Shown here: positions 12,371 to 22,529 of the stretch, in pieces
How the letters are laid out: every line of letters begins with the position of its first letter
Position numbering within the stretch: position 1 is the stretch's first letter
Assembly (NCBI GenBank): GCA_963556255.1
Contig: OY744615.1
Span: 9,755,765-9,819,764, forward strand
Length of the DNA: 64,000 nt
Reading direction: 5' to 3'
DNA from: Allolobophora icterica
Lineage: Eukaryota > Annelida > Clitellata > Crassiclitellata > Lumbricidae
Position numbers and translations under genes: made by a program
The notes under the pieces: model-generated
The model's input: only the letters and a program-made list of their open reading frames with translations
Databases searched by the model: none
Told to the model about the DNA's origin: nothing

Positions 12371-12921
12371 CTGCAACACCGGACCAATGTTAAAATACAC
12401 TAATAGAATGAATTTTAATTTTAATTGTAATTTGTGCATTTTATTCTAACCAGTAGCAACAGACCGATTTAATATCGTAATCGTCTGAACCATGGTCAAG
12501 GGAACTTGGTTGTCAGGCCGGTCAGAACTTTCACATTCCAACATAGAAGGTTTGTCGCCTTCGACCAATCTTCCTCGTATAAGGTACCAGCGGACTTGGG
12601 TCTCCATTTCATATCTTTGCACGACGTAGCGCTCGTGAATAAGCTGGTGCCCAGCGCTTAGTTTTCAGTAGCGCCCAAGAAATTTCGAGATTACGATTAC
12701 GTTGCCTAGGAACCTGCTTCTTGGTTTGCTTGGTCTTTCTTTGGCTCAGTTGCGTAAGCGCTTGATTACCTTTCTAATAGATCATAGTTTTGTGTTGTCA
12801 AGTCAGGAGCGCTTCCGTGTCGAGTTTCTCTAGAAGTGGCACTATATAAATTGGCGACTACAGTTACAATTACCATTACGTTATCTTTGAAAGATATATC
12901 ACAGTGCTTATTTTAGGCATG
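12371..12921. other. Dynein intron without a gene
   Basis: Only a copy of the dispersed 85-bp repeat (about 12,628-12,705, ending GATTACGATTACG) and a related weaker copy near 12,800-12,880 are visible. Confidence 0.5.
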
Positions 12922-13803
12922 TAGGGGGAGAGGGGGGCAAAACGCCCCCTCGGGGCAAAACGCCCCCACCCCACCCTGTCTCCCCTGTGCTAGGTAATGA
13001 CTGTTTGACTGTTCTGGGGTCTATAAATTGTACCCTATTGAGATAATTGTCAGTCATTTTGTATTTTTGTTAGTTTGCTTAATTTTTATTTCGAAAAATT
13101 GATTTTTGTCATGTTTCCTTGTAAGGGTTTGCTGCCAATTCCTTATCATTAGAGGGTGCAAAAGGCTAAGCAAAGCCAAAAGTACAAATATAGTTTGAAA
13201 GTATACGGTATATCGAATAATTATGCGAAGTAAATGGGGCTTTTATGTTACTTTTTTTCATGATATAGGCAATCTCACAGGGTAGTACCAAGCGGGGCAA
13301 AACGCCCCATAGAGGGGGCGTTTTGCCCCACAGTCGGGACGTTTTGCCCCGCAGTATAGCATTAAGTTATTTAGCTCTTTATATATACTCAATATCTTCC
13401 AATATCACATTATTTTTAAGTTGCTAATTCAAGTTTTGATTGCGATTCACTTTAAGCAACCATCAACTGATGCTTTAGGCATACTAATAGCGATGATATA
13501 GATAACATATATGATGCTATCATCACATCAGTTGTGATGCCTATTCTCAGTAAAAGTGTTTACAAAATATTATTCTACAACTTTCTGAAAATGATGCGAA
13601 TATATAAATGAAAAACATACATAGGCTACTGATTCTCTATGTGCTGCTCTGGAGTTCATCCTGGAACCTCGCTAAAATGGCTGCCAGACAGTACGGTATA
13701 TTACATAAGCGCTGCTTACCAGATCTGTATAAAAGTCTCCCAACTTCGGATCGTTAGACTCAGCAATTTATCAATGATGTATAAGCATGAGTATGAGTAG
13801 CAA

Positions 13804-14139
13804 TTGGTGGAGCAAATCAAAATGATTGAAAAGGCTTTATTTGGTTTGACATCATATGACCTCAGACACATGACATTAGATCTGGCGGTGCAACTGAATA
13901 TTCCATTTTCCGTTATTTTCTTAGATTATCCATTTTCAGATAGGTCTGCTACTCAAGACTGGCTATACGGCTTAATGAAAAGACATCCATATATGACAGT
14001 AAACATTCCAGAAGCAACCAGTATAATCAGCAGGATGGCAGGCTATAATCGGCCGCAATTTAACAAATCATCACAGGTTTACAAGGAAGCGCTTGGTGCA
14101 ACACAAGCGTATGGACTTGCAATGTCCATAAGCCGGTAA
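13804..14139 (+). pseudogene. pogo-type transposase N-terminal (CENP-B-like HTH) fragment
   Basis: The 111-codon frame follows the pattern of the CENP-B/pogo helix-turn-helix domain: FGLTSYDLRHM, then a hydrophobic helix, then DWLYGLMKRHPYM, PEATSI, and a GYNRPQF end. This domain binds the transposon's terminal repeats. The frame stops right after the DNA-binding part and no D-D-D catalytic core follows, which fits an internally deleted element. The exact start is uncertain: the first ATG in this frame is at 13,821, although the frame is open from the TTG at 13,804. Confidence 0.75.
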
Positions 14140-14267
14140 AAATATATTTAGTGAGAATAGGCCACTAAAGGTGTGAATTTAGTTGAGAAGATAACCAGTG
14201 GCAAAGAGGACCATGCAGAAGTAGTAACCATCGGTGCTATGAATGCAGTAGGAACTTTCTGACTTCT

Positions 14268-14507
14268 ATGCACATGAGCGATGGCGCATTTAGTGCAAGA
14301 TGTCGCCAGAGATCACCTGTGGGAACTGAGTTCAAATACCATGAAGGGGATGACCATTTGATCGTGTGGTCGAAGTGTGTAAAGTGTTCGCGATGGTGTC
14401 ATGATTCTTGTGGCCATGGGCGTAACTTTGGTCTAAAAAGTGGTGGTACCAATTTCTTACATACACGATGCAAGGCGAAGTCTGCACTCTCTGAGAAGGC
14501 ACAATAG
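14268..14507 (+). pseudogene. Cysteine/histidine-rich fragment inside the pogo-like element
   Basis: A 79-codon frame has CVKCSRWCHDSC followed by FLHTRC, spacing that suggests the end of a PHD-like zinc finger often attached to the C-terminus of pogo/Tigger-type transposases. If so, it is the 3' remnant of the same gene as 13,804-14,139, the catalytic core between them being lost. Function is inferred from context. Confidence 0.45.
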
Positions 14508-15079
14508 TAAAATATTGATTGGCATTGTTCAAGAAGTGGGGGCTACGGTACCCCAGTCCAAAAAGTGGGGGTACGGGTACCCCTCGTACCCCCGCAAATT
14601 ACGCCTGTGTCTGTGGCAAGCAACTGTTTTTGCGCGCTAAAGGCGAATACCACCAATTTAAGGTTAAATTGCATTAGAAATGCTAATGGGGCAAAACGCC
14701 CCTCTGGGGGCGTTTTGCCCCAGGTGCGGGGAAAAACGCCCCCTTTGAATCACTTTGTATTTAATTATTTTCTAAGTCATCCTTTTGGAATTTTATCGAA
14801 CGCAATTATACTTTATTGGGGACATTCAGTACTAGACCCTACAATAATTTCATGCTTAAAATGCTATTACTCACTTTGTAAATTGGGAAAAACCGTTAAA
14901 GGGGGCGTTTTGCCCCCTCTCCCCTAAGGTAATTATAGAGCCCAGTGACTAGACATTGAGGCGCCTATGAAGTTAGGGGATTGAGATGTACTGCAGTCTT
15001 CAGATTAGGATTTACTTCCTCCCCGTCTTACTTCTAGACAGCGCAGGTTTTAAAAGAATGTATGCATATCAACCGGAAC

Positions 15080-15662
<583 letters not shown>

Positions 15663-15687
15663 TTCAAAATGAATACATGAAACTGAC

Positions 15688-15874
15688 TGGCTGCGATGTA
15701 GTCAGCAGGCGAAGTCATTTTCTCGAGAGCGTTACAGCAGTCCATCTCCGTCAGCGAAATGTCGCTGGCTATCATTGCTTTGGCGCTCGACATGCTGTTC
15801 GTCACCTTATCTAGCAGTTCAAGGAAGTTCGACTTCAGTCCAGAACTACTTTCTTCGGCGCTTTCTCCCCAACT
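15688..15874 (-). CDS. Dynein heavy chain tail exon
   Basis: The acceptor TTTGTGCAG is just above 15,874. The exon reads SWGESAEESSSGLKSNFLEL and ends ADYIAAS, whose last codon is completed by the GT that opens exon 12,205-12,370 (donor GTCAGT from 15,687). The W-G then L-L-D-K pattern follows the FASFLRAQE end of the previous exon, as in dynein tails. The previous exon is at 55,572-55,748, 39.7 kb away. Confidence 0.87.
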
Positions 15875-16179
15875 CTGCACAAACGGAAATATGTCATTCA
15901 GTGTAAACGACTTCATAAGTTTAACAGTATGGCAGACTATTTCCGGTTTTACGACGCTTTTGATAATGAAGATGATTATCGTCACCGTTCTTCTTTATCG
16001 ACACTTCGGACTAGCTTGCAAGAGCACCATGTGAAAATATGTATGTATATAATATTCTCATTCAAGTAAATATATAGGCTATACTGAATGGGAATATGAA
16101 AATAAATACGTCAGTATGTAATTGTTCGCACTGTTACATGCTTGCCATCTTGTTCCATGTGTACTCTCTTGTTTCTTAG

Positions 16180-16623
16180 TTATGCTTGACCAGTTCCTGA
16201 TGGGGAGTGGTGTTGCGCTCTGTAATAGAAGCAGGTGTAGCTAAGGATTGGCGAGCGTGGCTTTTTTAGTTTCCGATCCAGGTGGATCTTTGGGTAGATA
16301 AGAGGCCCCGCCACGTCTCTCGTTGTACTTAGAGTTTCTTTAGGAGAGGCGCACAAGGCTTCCTCCTTTTTGTCGTACAGCTTGTTGTCTCGCGTCCTCT
16401 GAGGCCGAGAGCGCTGCTTATCTCTGAGGCTCATGTTAAGCATACTCTTCGACAGTGAAGAGACTTTTGGTGTTCTTTCTACGGTTTTTGTCACCTCTTC
16501 ACCGGTCGAAGACTTGTTTCTTGATGTCTGCCGTTGTTTTACTATTACGGACGATGTGATGATACTTTGAAAGGTAGATATGTAAATACTTGTGAGTGTA
16601 AATAAACATATTGTAAATATCAT
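16180..16623 (-). other. Unrecognised open frame (147 codons)
   Basis: The frame has a hydrophobic start and a long basic, serine/threonine-rich middle with RSRPQRTRDNK. No domain was recognised and no splice logic links it to the dynein. The basic R/K/P stretch is loosely like the C-terminal tail of a retroelement polyprotein. Possibly chance. Confidence 0.2.
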
Positions 16624-16982
16624 ATTCCTAGTCGAGCCTATTATCTAAATTATTAGGGGACCATCTAACAACATACATATTAGAAACTCTTGCGTATAAC
16701 TACTGACATCTTCTTTGTATCCGTGATTGTCCTATCTATAGACTTTAGTGACATCTAGCGGCTTTGCTGACACAGCCCTTAACGTCGAACTTCGTTTATA
16801 ACATCGCAGATTCGGCCAACGATTAGTTTCCAATATTTAACGATAATCTATATGGATGCCATGGCCTTTGACGTCCTTTACTTTACTCATGCTTCCATAT
16901 TTTACAGCGGGTTATCGATGAATGGATTGATCCAGAGTTTAATAACATCTTATGGCAACAAAGGCCATTGACGTCGACGGAA

Positions 16983-17540
16983 ATTATTGTATTGTATTGT
17001 ATTGTATTGTATTGTATTGTATTGTATCTAAACATTTATAAAGCGCCTCTCACAGTATTCGCTAATCAGAGGCGCTCCCAGTGCGAAAGACCCAGTGAAT
17101 AGAAAGAGGTTTTAAGACAGCGGAACGAGGCACTTGGGTCACCAGCTAATAAAGAGGCACGTGTCAATGGAGGAAGTTGATTCCATAGAGCAGGACCAAT
17201 GCAAGAAAAGGCTCGAGTTTTGGCCACAGAGGTCCTGGCTCGTGGTACAAGAAGATCATGGCGATTAAGCGATCGCAATGGACGGAGGGAAGTAGCTGAA
17301 ATTGGCAGACGAACAATGTCACAGAGGTACTTGGGTGCTAAGCCTGTACAGGACCGAAGGACTAAAGTGAGAACCTTCAGCTGAATCCGAGCAGTAAGGG
17401 CAAGCCAATGAAGATGATCGAACATGAAAGAGGAAATATGAGACCAGCGAGGAAGTCGGGCTATTAATCTGGCTGCAGCATTTAAAACAGTCTGGAGGGG
17501 GGGAAAGACGGACTTTTGGCATGGTATAGCTCATAATCTG
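16983..17540 (-). pseudogene. 3' end of a CR1/L2-like non-LTR retrotransposon
   Basis: The minus-strand frame 17,066-17,425 reads LHWLALTARIQLKVLTLVL, then GLAPKYL, RPLRSLNRHDLLVPR, and FSCIGPALWNQLPP. This is the standard C-terminal wording of CR1/L2 reverse-transcriptase polyproteins. Its 3' end carries an ACAAT-type tandem tail (seen as TATTG repeats, 16,983-17,027). 5'-truncated. Confidence 0.9.
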
Positions 17541-17689
17541 GTTAGCGATTGGTCAGTTGCTCTTTAACGACACTGTGTCATAACATAGATTATTAGCGTC
17601 GCCCTCCTCCTTTCTCCTGGATTGACACTGGCTCTACCACTGCTAGGGCCATGTGCCTGAGTTTCATGAGAGATTTGACTCCAACAAAC

Positions 17690-18590
17690 TGAACCTAATG
17701 TATTGTCTAATTGAGAGGTTGGACGAAAGGTTAAAGTATATAGCGTTGAAAAGAAGCGATATAAAGGTATCTGGTCATAGGTCCATAAAAAGCGACTTAA
17801 AGGTGTATAAGAAGAGCATTAAATTTTACAAATAATAATATCGAGTGATAAACAAGTTTGTTGTTTGTCTACGACAGTGCTTCCCAGTTTTGTTTGGCTG
17901 CGGTAACTTGGGATCTGACAATATTTTGACGGAATTCGGAACTTAGCAAAATATATTTAGGCAAAACATAACTCACCTTATGTATAGGCGAATCAGACCA
18001 ATAATTATAAGCTTAATTAATGACAATAATTGAGTATAGGCCTATACAGTTTTAATCCATAAAAATTAGATTAGAATTTATATTAAATGAAGATTGTCTT
18101 CACCTTGGAGTCTGATTTATGATCTCATAGATAACTAAAATTTCAGCATACACAAGAAATTCACCGGAAAAGCCAAGTATATAGGCTCCAAAGCACCGAT
18201 TTAAAGGTGTCTAAACGGAGCTATTAATGTTATTGCTTTTATCAACAACGTACAGATATCAGGGTCGAAGTAGGCTATTAACAAGAATTAGGCCTATAAG
18301 CGTCTTCTAACTGCGTTTTGTTACGGACAATCCGCATACGGAACGAAAATAATAATATTCAGTGTCTGAGGAAAACGATTTAAAAGTGCTTAATCGAAAT
18401 TAATTTTACATTCGTGCTATCGCGTGTTTAGCGACATCTTATGGCTGCCTGGGCCGTTGACGTCCACCTCACCTTACCTACAAGTCATTTCTACTGACTG
18501 ACTCTCTTACTGGATTCCAACGGTTTAAAGAAATCTTATGGCATCAAAGACCGTTGACGTCGAAAGGAACAAAGCTTGCACAGCTCTCAC
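17690..18590 (+). repeat. Divergent ~110-150-bp repeats split by the Polinton
   Basis: Copies carry GCGATTTAAAGGTGTCTAA-like words followed by TCGCGTGTTTAGCGACATC and GGCCGTTGACGTC (best at 18,360-18,470 and 18,520-18,565). The same unit resumes right of the Polinton (43,622-43,720 and 43,775-43,890), so the element landed in or beside this array. No gene. Confidence 0.65.
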
Positions 18591-18645
18591 TGTTGTTTGC
18601 CACTGACAATCTACCTAAGGAATTAATATCGGAATGTTGCGTCTG

Positions 18646-19220
18646 AGTAGATATATTTGTTAGCTTCTAGGCCAAGGTCAAGGGCGAGGTCATCCAAGGT
18701 CACGATCAACTTCAAGGTCAAGGTCAAAGGTCAGAGTAGGTGAATGGATGAATGAATGGCCGACTTTCCAAGCTCGAACGTCACCATAGTGTCACGCGAC
18801 TTGGCCAAGACCAAGGTTAAGGCCGAGGTAATTCAACGTCAAGGTCAAAGGTCTGAGTAGGTTGATGGATGGATGAATGGACGACATCGACATCGTTCAC
18901 ACGAGATCGTCTTTGGCCTCTAGGCCAAAGTCATTAGGTTACTTTATTAGCAAATTAAGCTAACTGACTGAGCGAAAGCGATCTGTTGACGTCGGTTGAA
19001 ACTTGAAAGTACTTGTAAAATACGATGTGGTAATATTTAGGTAGATACGTTCTGTTATGTTAATGACGATCGGTTAATGAGGATCGGTTAATGAGGATCG
19101 GTCACGTGTATCATGTTTCTGTGTGTGAATGTATTTGTGGGGCCCATTTGTGCGTGTATAAATAGCACGAAGTTTCGGGACAATAATTATTACGTGCTCG
19201 TGGATATGCCTCCACTTTCA
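18646..19220 (+). repeat. Polinton left terminal inverted repeat
   Basis: About 575 bp matching the complement of 43,038-43,615 with scattered substitutions. It contains an AGGTCA array (18,671-18,735), GGATCGGTTAATGA repeats, a CACGTG and a TATAAATA (about 19,160). Homology fades after CACTTTCA. Confidence 0.93.
18671..18735 (+). promoter_or_regulatory. AGGTCA half-site array in the left TIR
   Basis: Six AGGTCA hexamers lie in 65 bp, several preceded by TCA or CA; a seventh is at 18,842-18,847. TCAAGGTCA is the known monomer site of ERR and NR5A nuclear receptors. The mirror array is in the right TIR (about 43,527-43,586). Regulatory use is inferred. Confidence 0.45.
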
Positions 19221-19350
19221 GCGAGTTTTAGTGCTGGTTGACATTTTTATGGAATTTTGTCGCGGCGAATCATAGCTTATTTCAGACAAGTATCGATGAT
19301 TTTCAGTTCTTCGAATGAATGAATGAATGTGTGTTTAAGTGCGACCAGTA

Positions 19351-20832
19351 TCACAATGTGGTCAAGGTTTCATTATCAACCCAAGAATTAAAAGATTCGG
19401 GATATCCCAGCCACTTTACGAAAGATTTCTTTCCGCGTTTTTTTATGATCTTTTCGATCCTATAGATTTCCTGAGTCGTTTTCTGTAATTCCTGTTCGTA
19501 AAAAGTGCCCTGAATTTCTTCTCCGTTATAATCTGTTATCTTATACGTCGGAGGATCGGTGTATTGCATTTTTGTCACAGTAAAGACTTCTTCTGTCCAT
19601 CTAGGCGTATAGCCCTTTTCGAAGAACTTCTTCTTCTTAGAAATTCTGACTTTATCGCCTATTGAAAATTTCGGTTTATCAGGTGGTTCTGGGTGTAAAC
19701 CGCCATCTAAATTCATCCACACAGCGCTTTCATTTGCTTTCATACTCGCTTTTATTGGAGACATTTTTATGGAAGAATGCCTAGTGCTGTTATAACGAGC
19801 AACCATATTATCTAAAACATCGATATATTTTCTAGTCGAATTAGCCGTAAAATATTTGAACATCTTCTCTTTCATCGTTCGATTCCATCGTTCGATAACG
19901 GATGATTTTTCTTCATTCTCAGTAGAATATAACTGGATTACTATTGATTTCACGTCTTTATTGTAAAATTCTTTTCCTTTATCGATCCACAGTTTCTCGG
20001 GTTTTCGTCCGCTACTGGAAAATATTTTGGTGAAAGCTTCGAACACAGATTTTCCGCTCTTATCTTTTATCGGGACAAGCCACCCGTATTTTGAAAATAT
20101 ATCGATTACGCCTAATAAATATTTAACGCCATCGTTATATTCCGCGAAAGACTGCATGTCTATGAGGTCTGCAGCCCAAGTGTCGTCAACACCTTTAACG
20201 TAAACCTTCCTTTTTGTAAAATGTCGTACTATAGGTTTATGCAATTCTTCAGCGAGTTCATCCGTCCATTTTGGCGGTGTTTTTACACCCGGCTTCGAAT
20301 CGGAAGAAATTAACCCCAAGCCAAGATTGGCTTTAGTAGACAAAATAGGTTTAACTATAGCTCTTTCGACGCGCTCACGTAATGTAGGATTATTTATATT
20401 ATTTAATTCATTTACCATTACTCTGTCGGCGGCATTTCTAGCAGCTGTATCCGAATACTGGTCATAAGCTAAATCGTGACGATAAGCTGCTTGGTCGATT
20501 CTGTCCACAGGCTTACTCCAGTCTTTAGGAGTGCCGTCAGGATTCAATCTTAAATCTAATCTAGTTCCGGGGCCCGTAAACGAATGTCCTGGAAGATGCA
20601 ATTCTCCAGGGAATCGAGCCCACGGCAGTTTTATATTTTTCGTAGCTGAATTTAAAGACCCAACTAGATCGCCTCCTTTTTTGGCAGTGGAAACAAATCG
20701 AGTTTTAGTTTTTCCGCATTCGACACATATGCCTCTAATCATAGGTCTTTTATTTTTACTGATGAAATTTTGAAAATCTGTCATTTCGGTTTCTCTCTTG
20801 CACTTTACACAATACATCTGTTCCATATACAT
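19351..20832 (-). CDS. Polinton integrase fused to zinc ribbon, PLA2-like domain and chromodomain
   Basis: 493 codons. Residues 8-39 hold two CxxC pairs (C8, C11, C36, C39). Residues 80-125 resemble the parvovirus-VP1-type phospholipase A2: calcium-loop-like FTGPGT (85-90) and the catalytic HD pair (H119-D120) in YRHDLAYDQY. Residues 192-330 are a retroviral-type (rve) integrase core: VDDTWAADLIDM (D222), LWIDKGKEFY (D284), SVIERWNRT (E314). Residues 455-493 are a chromodomain (FVKWLGYPESFNSWV). The enzyme inserts element DNA; the chromodomain may steer it to histone marks. The D284-E314 gap has only 29 residues, shorter than is usual for the family. It is divergent from the ATPase gene with 35 bp between starts. 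Confidence 0.93.
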   Translation of the reverse strand: MYMEQMYCVKCKRETEMTDFQNFISKNKRPMIRGICVECGKTKTRFVSTAKKGGDLVGSLNSATKNIKLPWARFPGELHLPGHSFTGPGTRLDLRLNPDGTPKDWSKPVDRIDQAAYRHDLAYDQYSDTAARNAADRVMVNELNNINNPTLRERVERAIVKPILSTKANLGLGLISSDSKPGVKTPPKWTDELAEELHKPIVRHFTKRKVYVKGVDDTWAADLIDMQSFAEYNDGVKYLLGVIDIFSKYGWLVPIKDKSGKSVFEAFTKIFSSSGRKPEKLWIDKGKEFYNKDVKSIVIQLYSTENEEKSSVIERWNRTMKEKMFKYFTANSTRKYIDVLDNMVARYNSTRHSSIKMSPIKASMKANESAVWMNLDGGLHPEPPDKPKFSIGDKVRISKKKKFFEKGYTPRWTEEVFTVTKMQYTDPPTYKITDYNGEEIQGTFYEQELQKTTQEIYRIEKIIKKRGKKSFVKWLGYPESFNSWVDNETLTTL

Positions 20833-20867
20833 TTTAATATAAAACTATTTTTATAATTAAAAAAGAA
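20833..20867. promoter_or_regulatory. Divergent AT-rich intergenic promoter region
   Basis: The 35 bp between the integrase and ATPase start codons is almost entirely A/T, with TTTTAATATAAAA read toward the integrase side and TTTTTATAATTAAAAAAG toward the ATPase. Promoter role inferred from position. Confidence 0.4.
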
Positions 20868-21647
20868 ATGGAAGTTAAAGATTTATCCTGGAACGACGAG
20901 ACATCGAAAAGATTTAATAACCCGTTATTACCTAGAAGTATAAGAGGTCTGATCGTAGGGAAGTCTGGATGTGGTAAGACTACGCTACTATTAAATTTAC
21001 TTCTGAACCCAGGATGGTTAGACTACGACAGCCTACAGGTATTTGGAAGATCTCTCTTTCAACCAGAATATAAAATACTTAAAAAAGCATTCGAAGAAAA
21101 ATTGCCTAAAGAAGCAATCGTCAGGTTGTTTGGTTGTCAAGACGAGATAGCCCGTCTGAATGTATCTCCAATATCAGTCGTTGAAGAAATGGCTAAAAGT
21201 ATAGTTAAAAAATCTGATATGAACTGTCGATTCTTTGAAACTTCGGAAGAAGTCCCCGATCCGAGAGACTTGAGTGCCAAGCAGAACCTGATGATTTTCG
21301 ACGACTTACAGTTAGAAAAACAAAACAAATGTGAATCTTATTATATCAGAGGAAGACATAGTAATGTTGATTGCTTCTACCTCGCACAAAACTATTTCAA
21401 GCTGCCTAGACAGACCATCAGAGAGAATGCAAACTTTATCTGTTTATTTAGTCAAGACCTTAAAAATATTAATAATATATACAACGATCACGTAGGCGTA
21501 GATGATATGCCTAAAGACGAATTTGTAAAACTGTGCAAAACGGCGTGGGAGCGTCCGCACGGATTTGTAGTGATAGATTTAACCAGTAAAAAAAATAACG
21601 GCAAATATAGAAGTGGGTTAGATACATTTTATATGCCTTCAGCATAA
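20868..21647 (+). CDS. Genome-packaging ATPase (FtsK/HerA, A32-like)
   Basis: 259 codons. The Walker A motif GKSGCGKT is at residues 31-38, and Walker B LMIFDD is at 141-146. A polar sensor segment YLAQNYFKLPRQTIRENANF at 171-190 is typical of the A32/FtsK-HerA packaging ATPases of Polintons and nucleocytoplasmic large DNA viruses. Its presumed role is to pump the genome into a capsid. It is the first gene of the plus-strand block, followed after 40 bp by the minor capsid gene. The frame is intact. Confidence 0.95.
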   Translation: MEVKDLSWNDETSKRFNNPLLPRSIRGLIVGKSGCGKTTLLLNLLLNPGWLDYDSLQVFGRSLFQPEYKILKKAFEEKLPKEAIVRLFGCQDEIARLNVSPISVVEEMAKSIVKKSDMNCRFFETSEEVPDPRDLSAKQNLMIFDDLQLEKQNKCESYYIRGRHSNVDCFYLAQNYFKLPRQTIRENANFICLFSQDLKNINNIYNDHVGVDDMPKDEFVKLCKTAWERPHGFVVIDLTSKKNNGKYRSGLDTFYMPSA

Positions 21648-21687
21648 AAATAATCTTCATAAGATATATATTATATATAGGCCTATA

Positions 21688-22479
21688 ATGGAAGCGCGGT
21701 TGGAAAAGATAGTTCTCAACACAGAAAAGATCGCTCGTAACACGGAGCCTAAAGAGTCATTTAGCATTTTCGTGAGCGAAAGGAGCACGCAAATTAGAAC
21801 AAAATTTAATCCTCTGATTCAACTTGACAAAAACAAAAAGTATGAAATGTGTCTTGTTAATTTGGAGACTTATAATTCCTTCCCGAATATATATTCTGGA
21901 AACAACAAGTTTGTGTATTCGCCGGATAATGGTAGAACGTGGTTAACTATAGAAATCCCAGAAGGGAGTTACGAAATCGTAGATATAAACGAACACATTC
22001 AGAGAATCATGAAACAATCAGGACATTATGACGAAGCGGGAGATGCGTACTGTATAACGTTACAAGCGAACAACAATACTTTGAAGTCGGTGTTAGATAT
22101 CGGTGCTAACTATCAGGTTAATATGACAATCGAGAACTCGATTAGAACTGTTTTAGGATTTAATAGCCGAGTGTATTCAGAAGGATATAACGAATCGGAG
22201 AACATAGTAAATATAATGAACGTAAATAGTTTGAGAGTAACCAGTGACGTAATAGGATCTTCGTACTCTAACGGAACAACGGAAAACATTATATATTCCT
22301 TTTTCCCGAATGTAGGCCCCGGATACAAGATCATAGAAGTGCCCGTTAATTTAGTATATCTTCCTATTACGCTATTTACGATTTCGGCTATGGAAACAAA
22401 ACTCACAGATCAAAATGGAAAACTAATCAACCTTCGAGGAGAGGAGTTGTCGATCAGGTTTAAAATTAAAGAAGTGTGA
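21688..22479 (+). CDS. Minor capsid protein (penton-like, single jelly-roll)
   Basis: 263 codons. Position (between ATPase and the core-type gene), length and wording (FSIFVSERSTQIRTKFNP near the start; a GPGYKIIEVPVNLVYLPI segment toward the end) match the Polinton minor capsid protein, predicted to be a single jelly-roll that forms pentameric vertices. The start is chosen at the ATG after a TATATATAGGCCTATA stretch. The N-terminal repeat ARLEKIVLNTEKIARNTE looks helical. The jelly-roll cannot be proven by eye. Confidence 0.85.
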   Translation: MEARLEKIVLNTEKIARNTEPKESFSIFVSERSTQIRTKFNPLIQLDKNKKYEMCLVNLETYNSFPNIYSGNNKFVYSPDNGRTWLTIEIPEGSYEIVDINEHIQRIMKQSGHYDEAGDAYCITLQANNNTLKSVLDIGANYQVNMTIENSIRTVLGFNSRVYSEGYNESENIVNIMNVNSLRVTSDVIGSSYSNGTTENIIYSFFPNVGPGYKIIEVPVNLVYLPITLFTISAMETKLTDQNGKLINLRGEELSIRFKIKEV

Positions 22480-22529
22480 GAATTAATTATCGTGGTATTA
22501 AAGTTTTTAATATCAATTATATATATAAA

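Larger units (their letters stand above)
12924..14924 (+). mobile_element. pogo-like DNA transposon with TA target duplication
   Basis: The termini are inverted (GGGGGAGAGGGGGGCAAAAC at the left; the complement of GGGGAGAGGGGGCAAAACGC at the right) and are flanked by TA at 12,922-12,923 and 14,925-14,926. The 2.0-kb body contains a CENP-B/pogo-type DNA-binding domain but no DDE catalytic domain, so it is a non-autonomous or internally deleted copy. Extra GGGGCAAAACGCCCC palindromes lie near 13,294-13,355 and 14,690-14,750. Confidence 0.88.

Noticed and set aside
16180..16623. A dynein exon
   Set aside because: No dynein wording, and the exons at 55,572-55,748 and 15,688-15,874 already join in phase without it.
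20531..20773. Plus-strand frames opposite the integrase and other Polinton genes
   Set aside because: Shadows of the strongly supported coding frames on the other strand.
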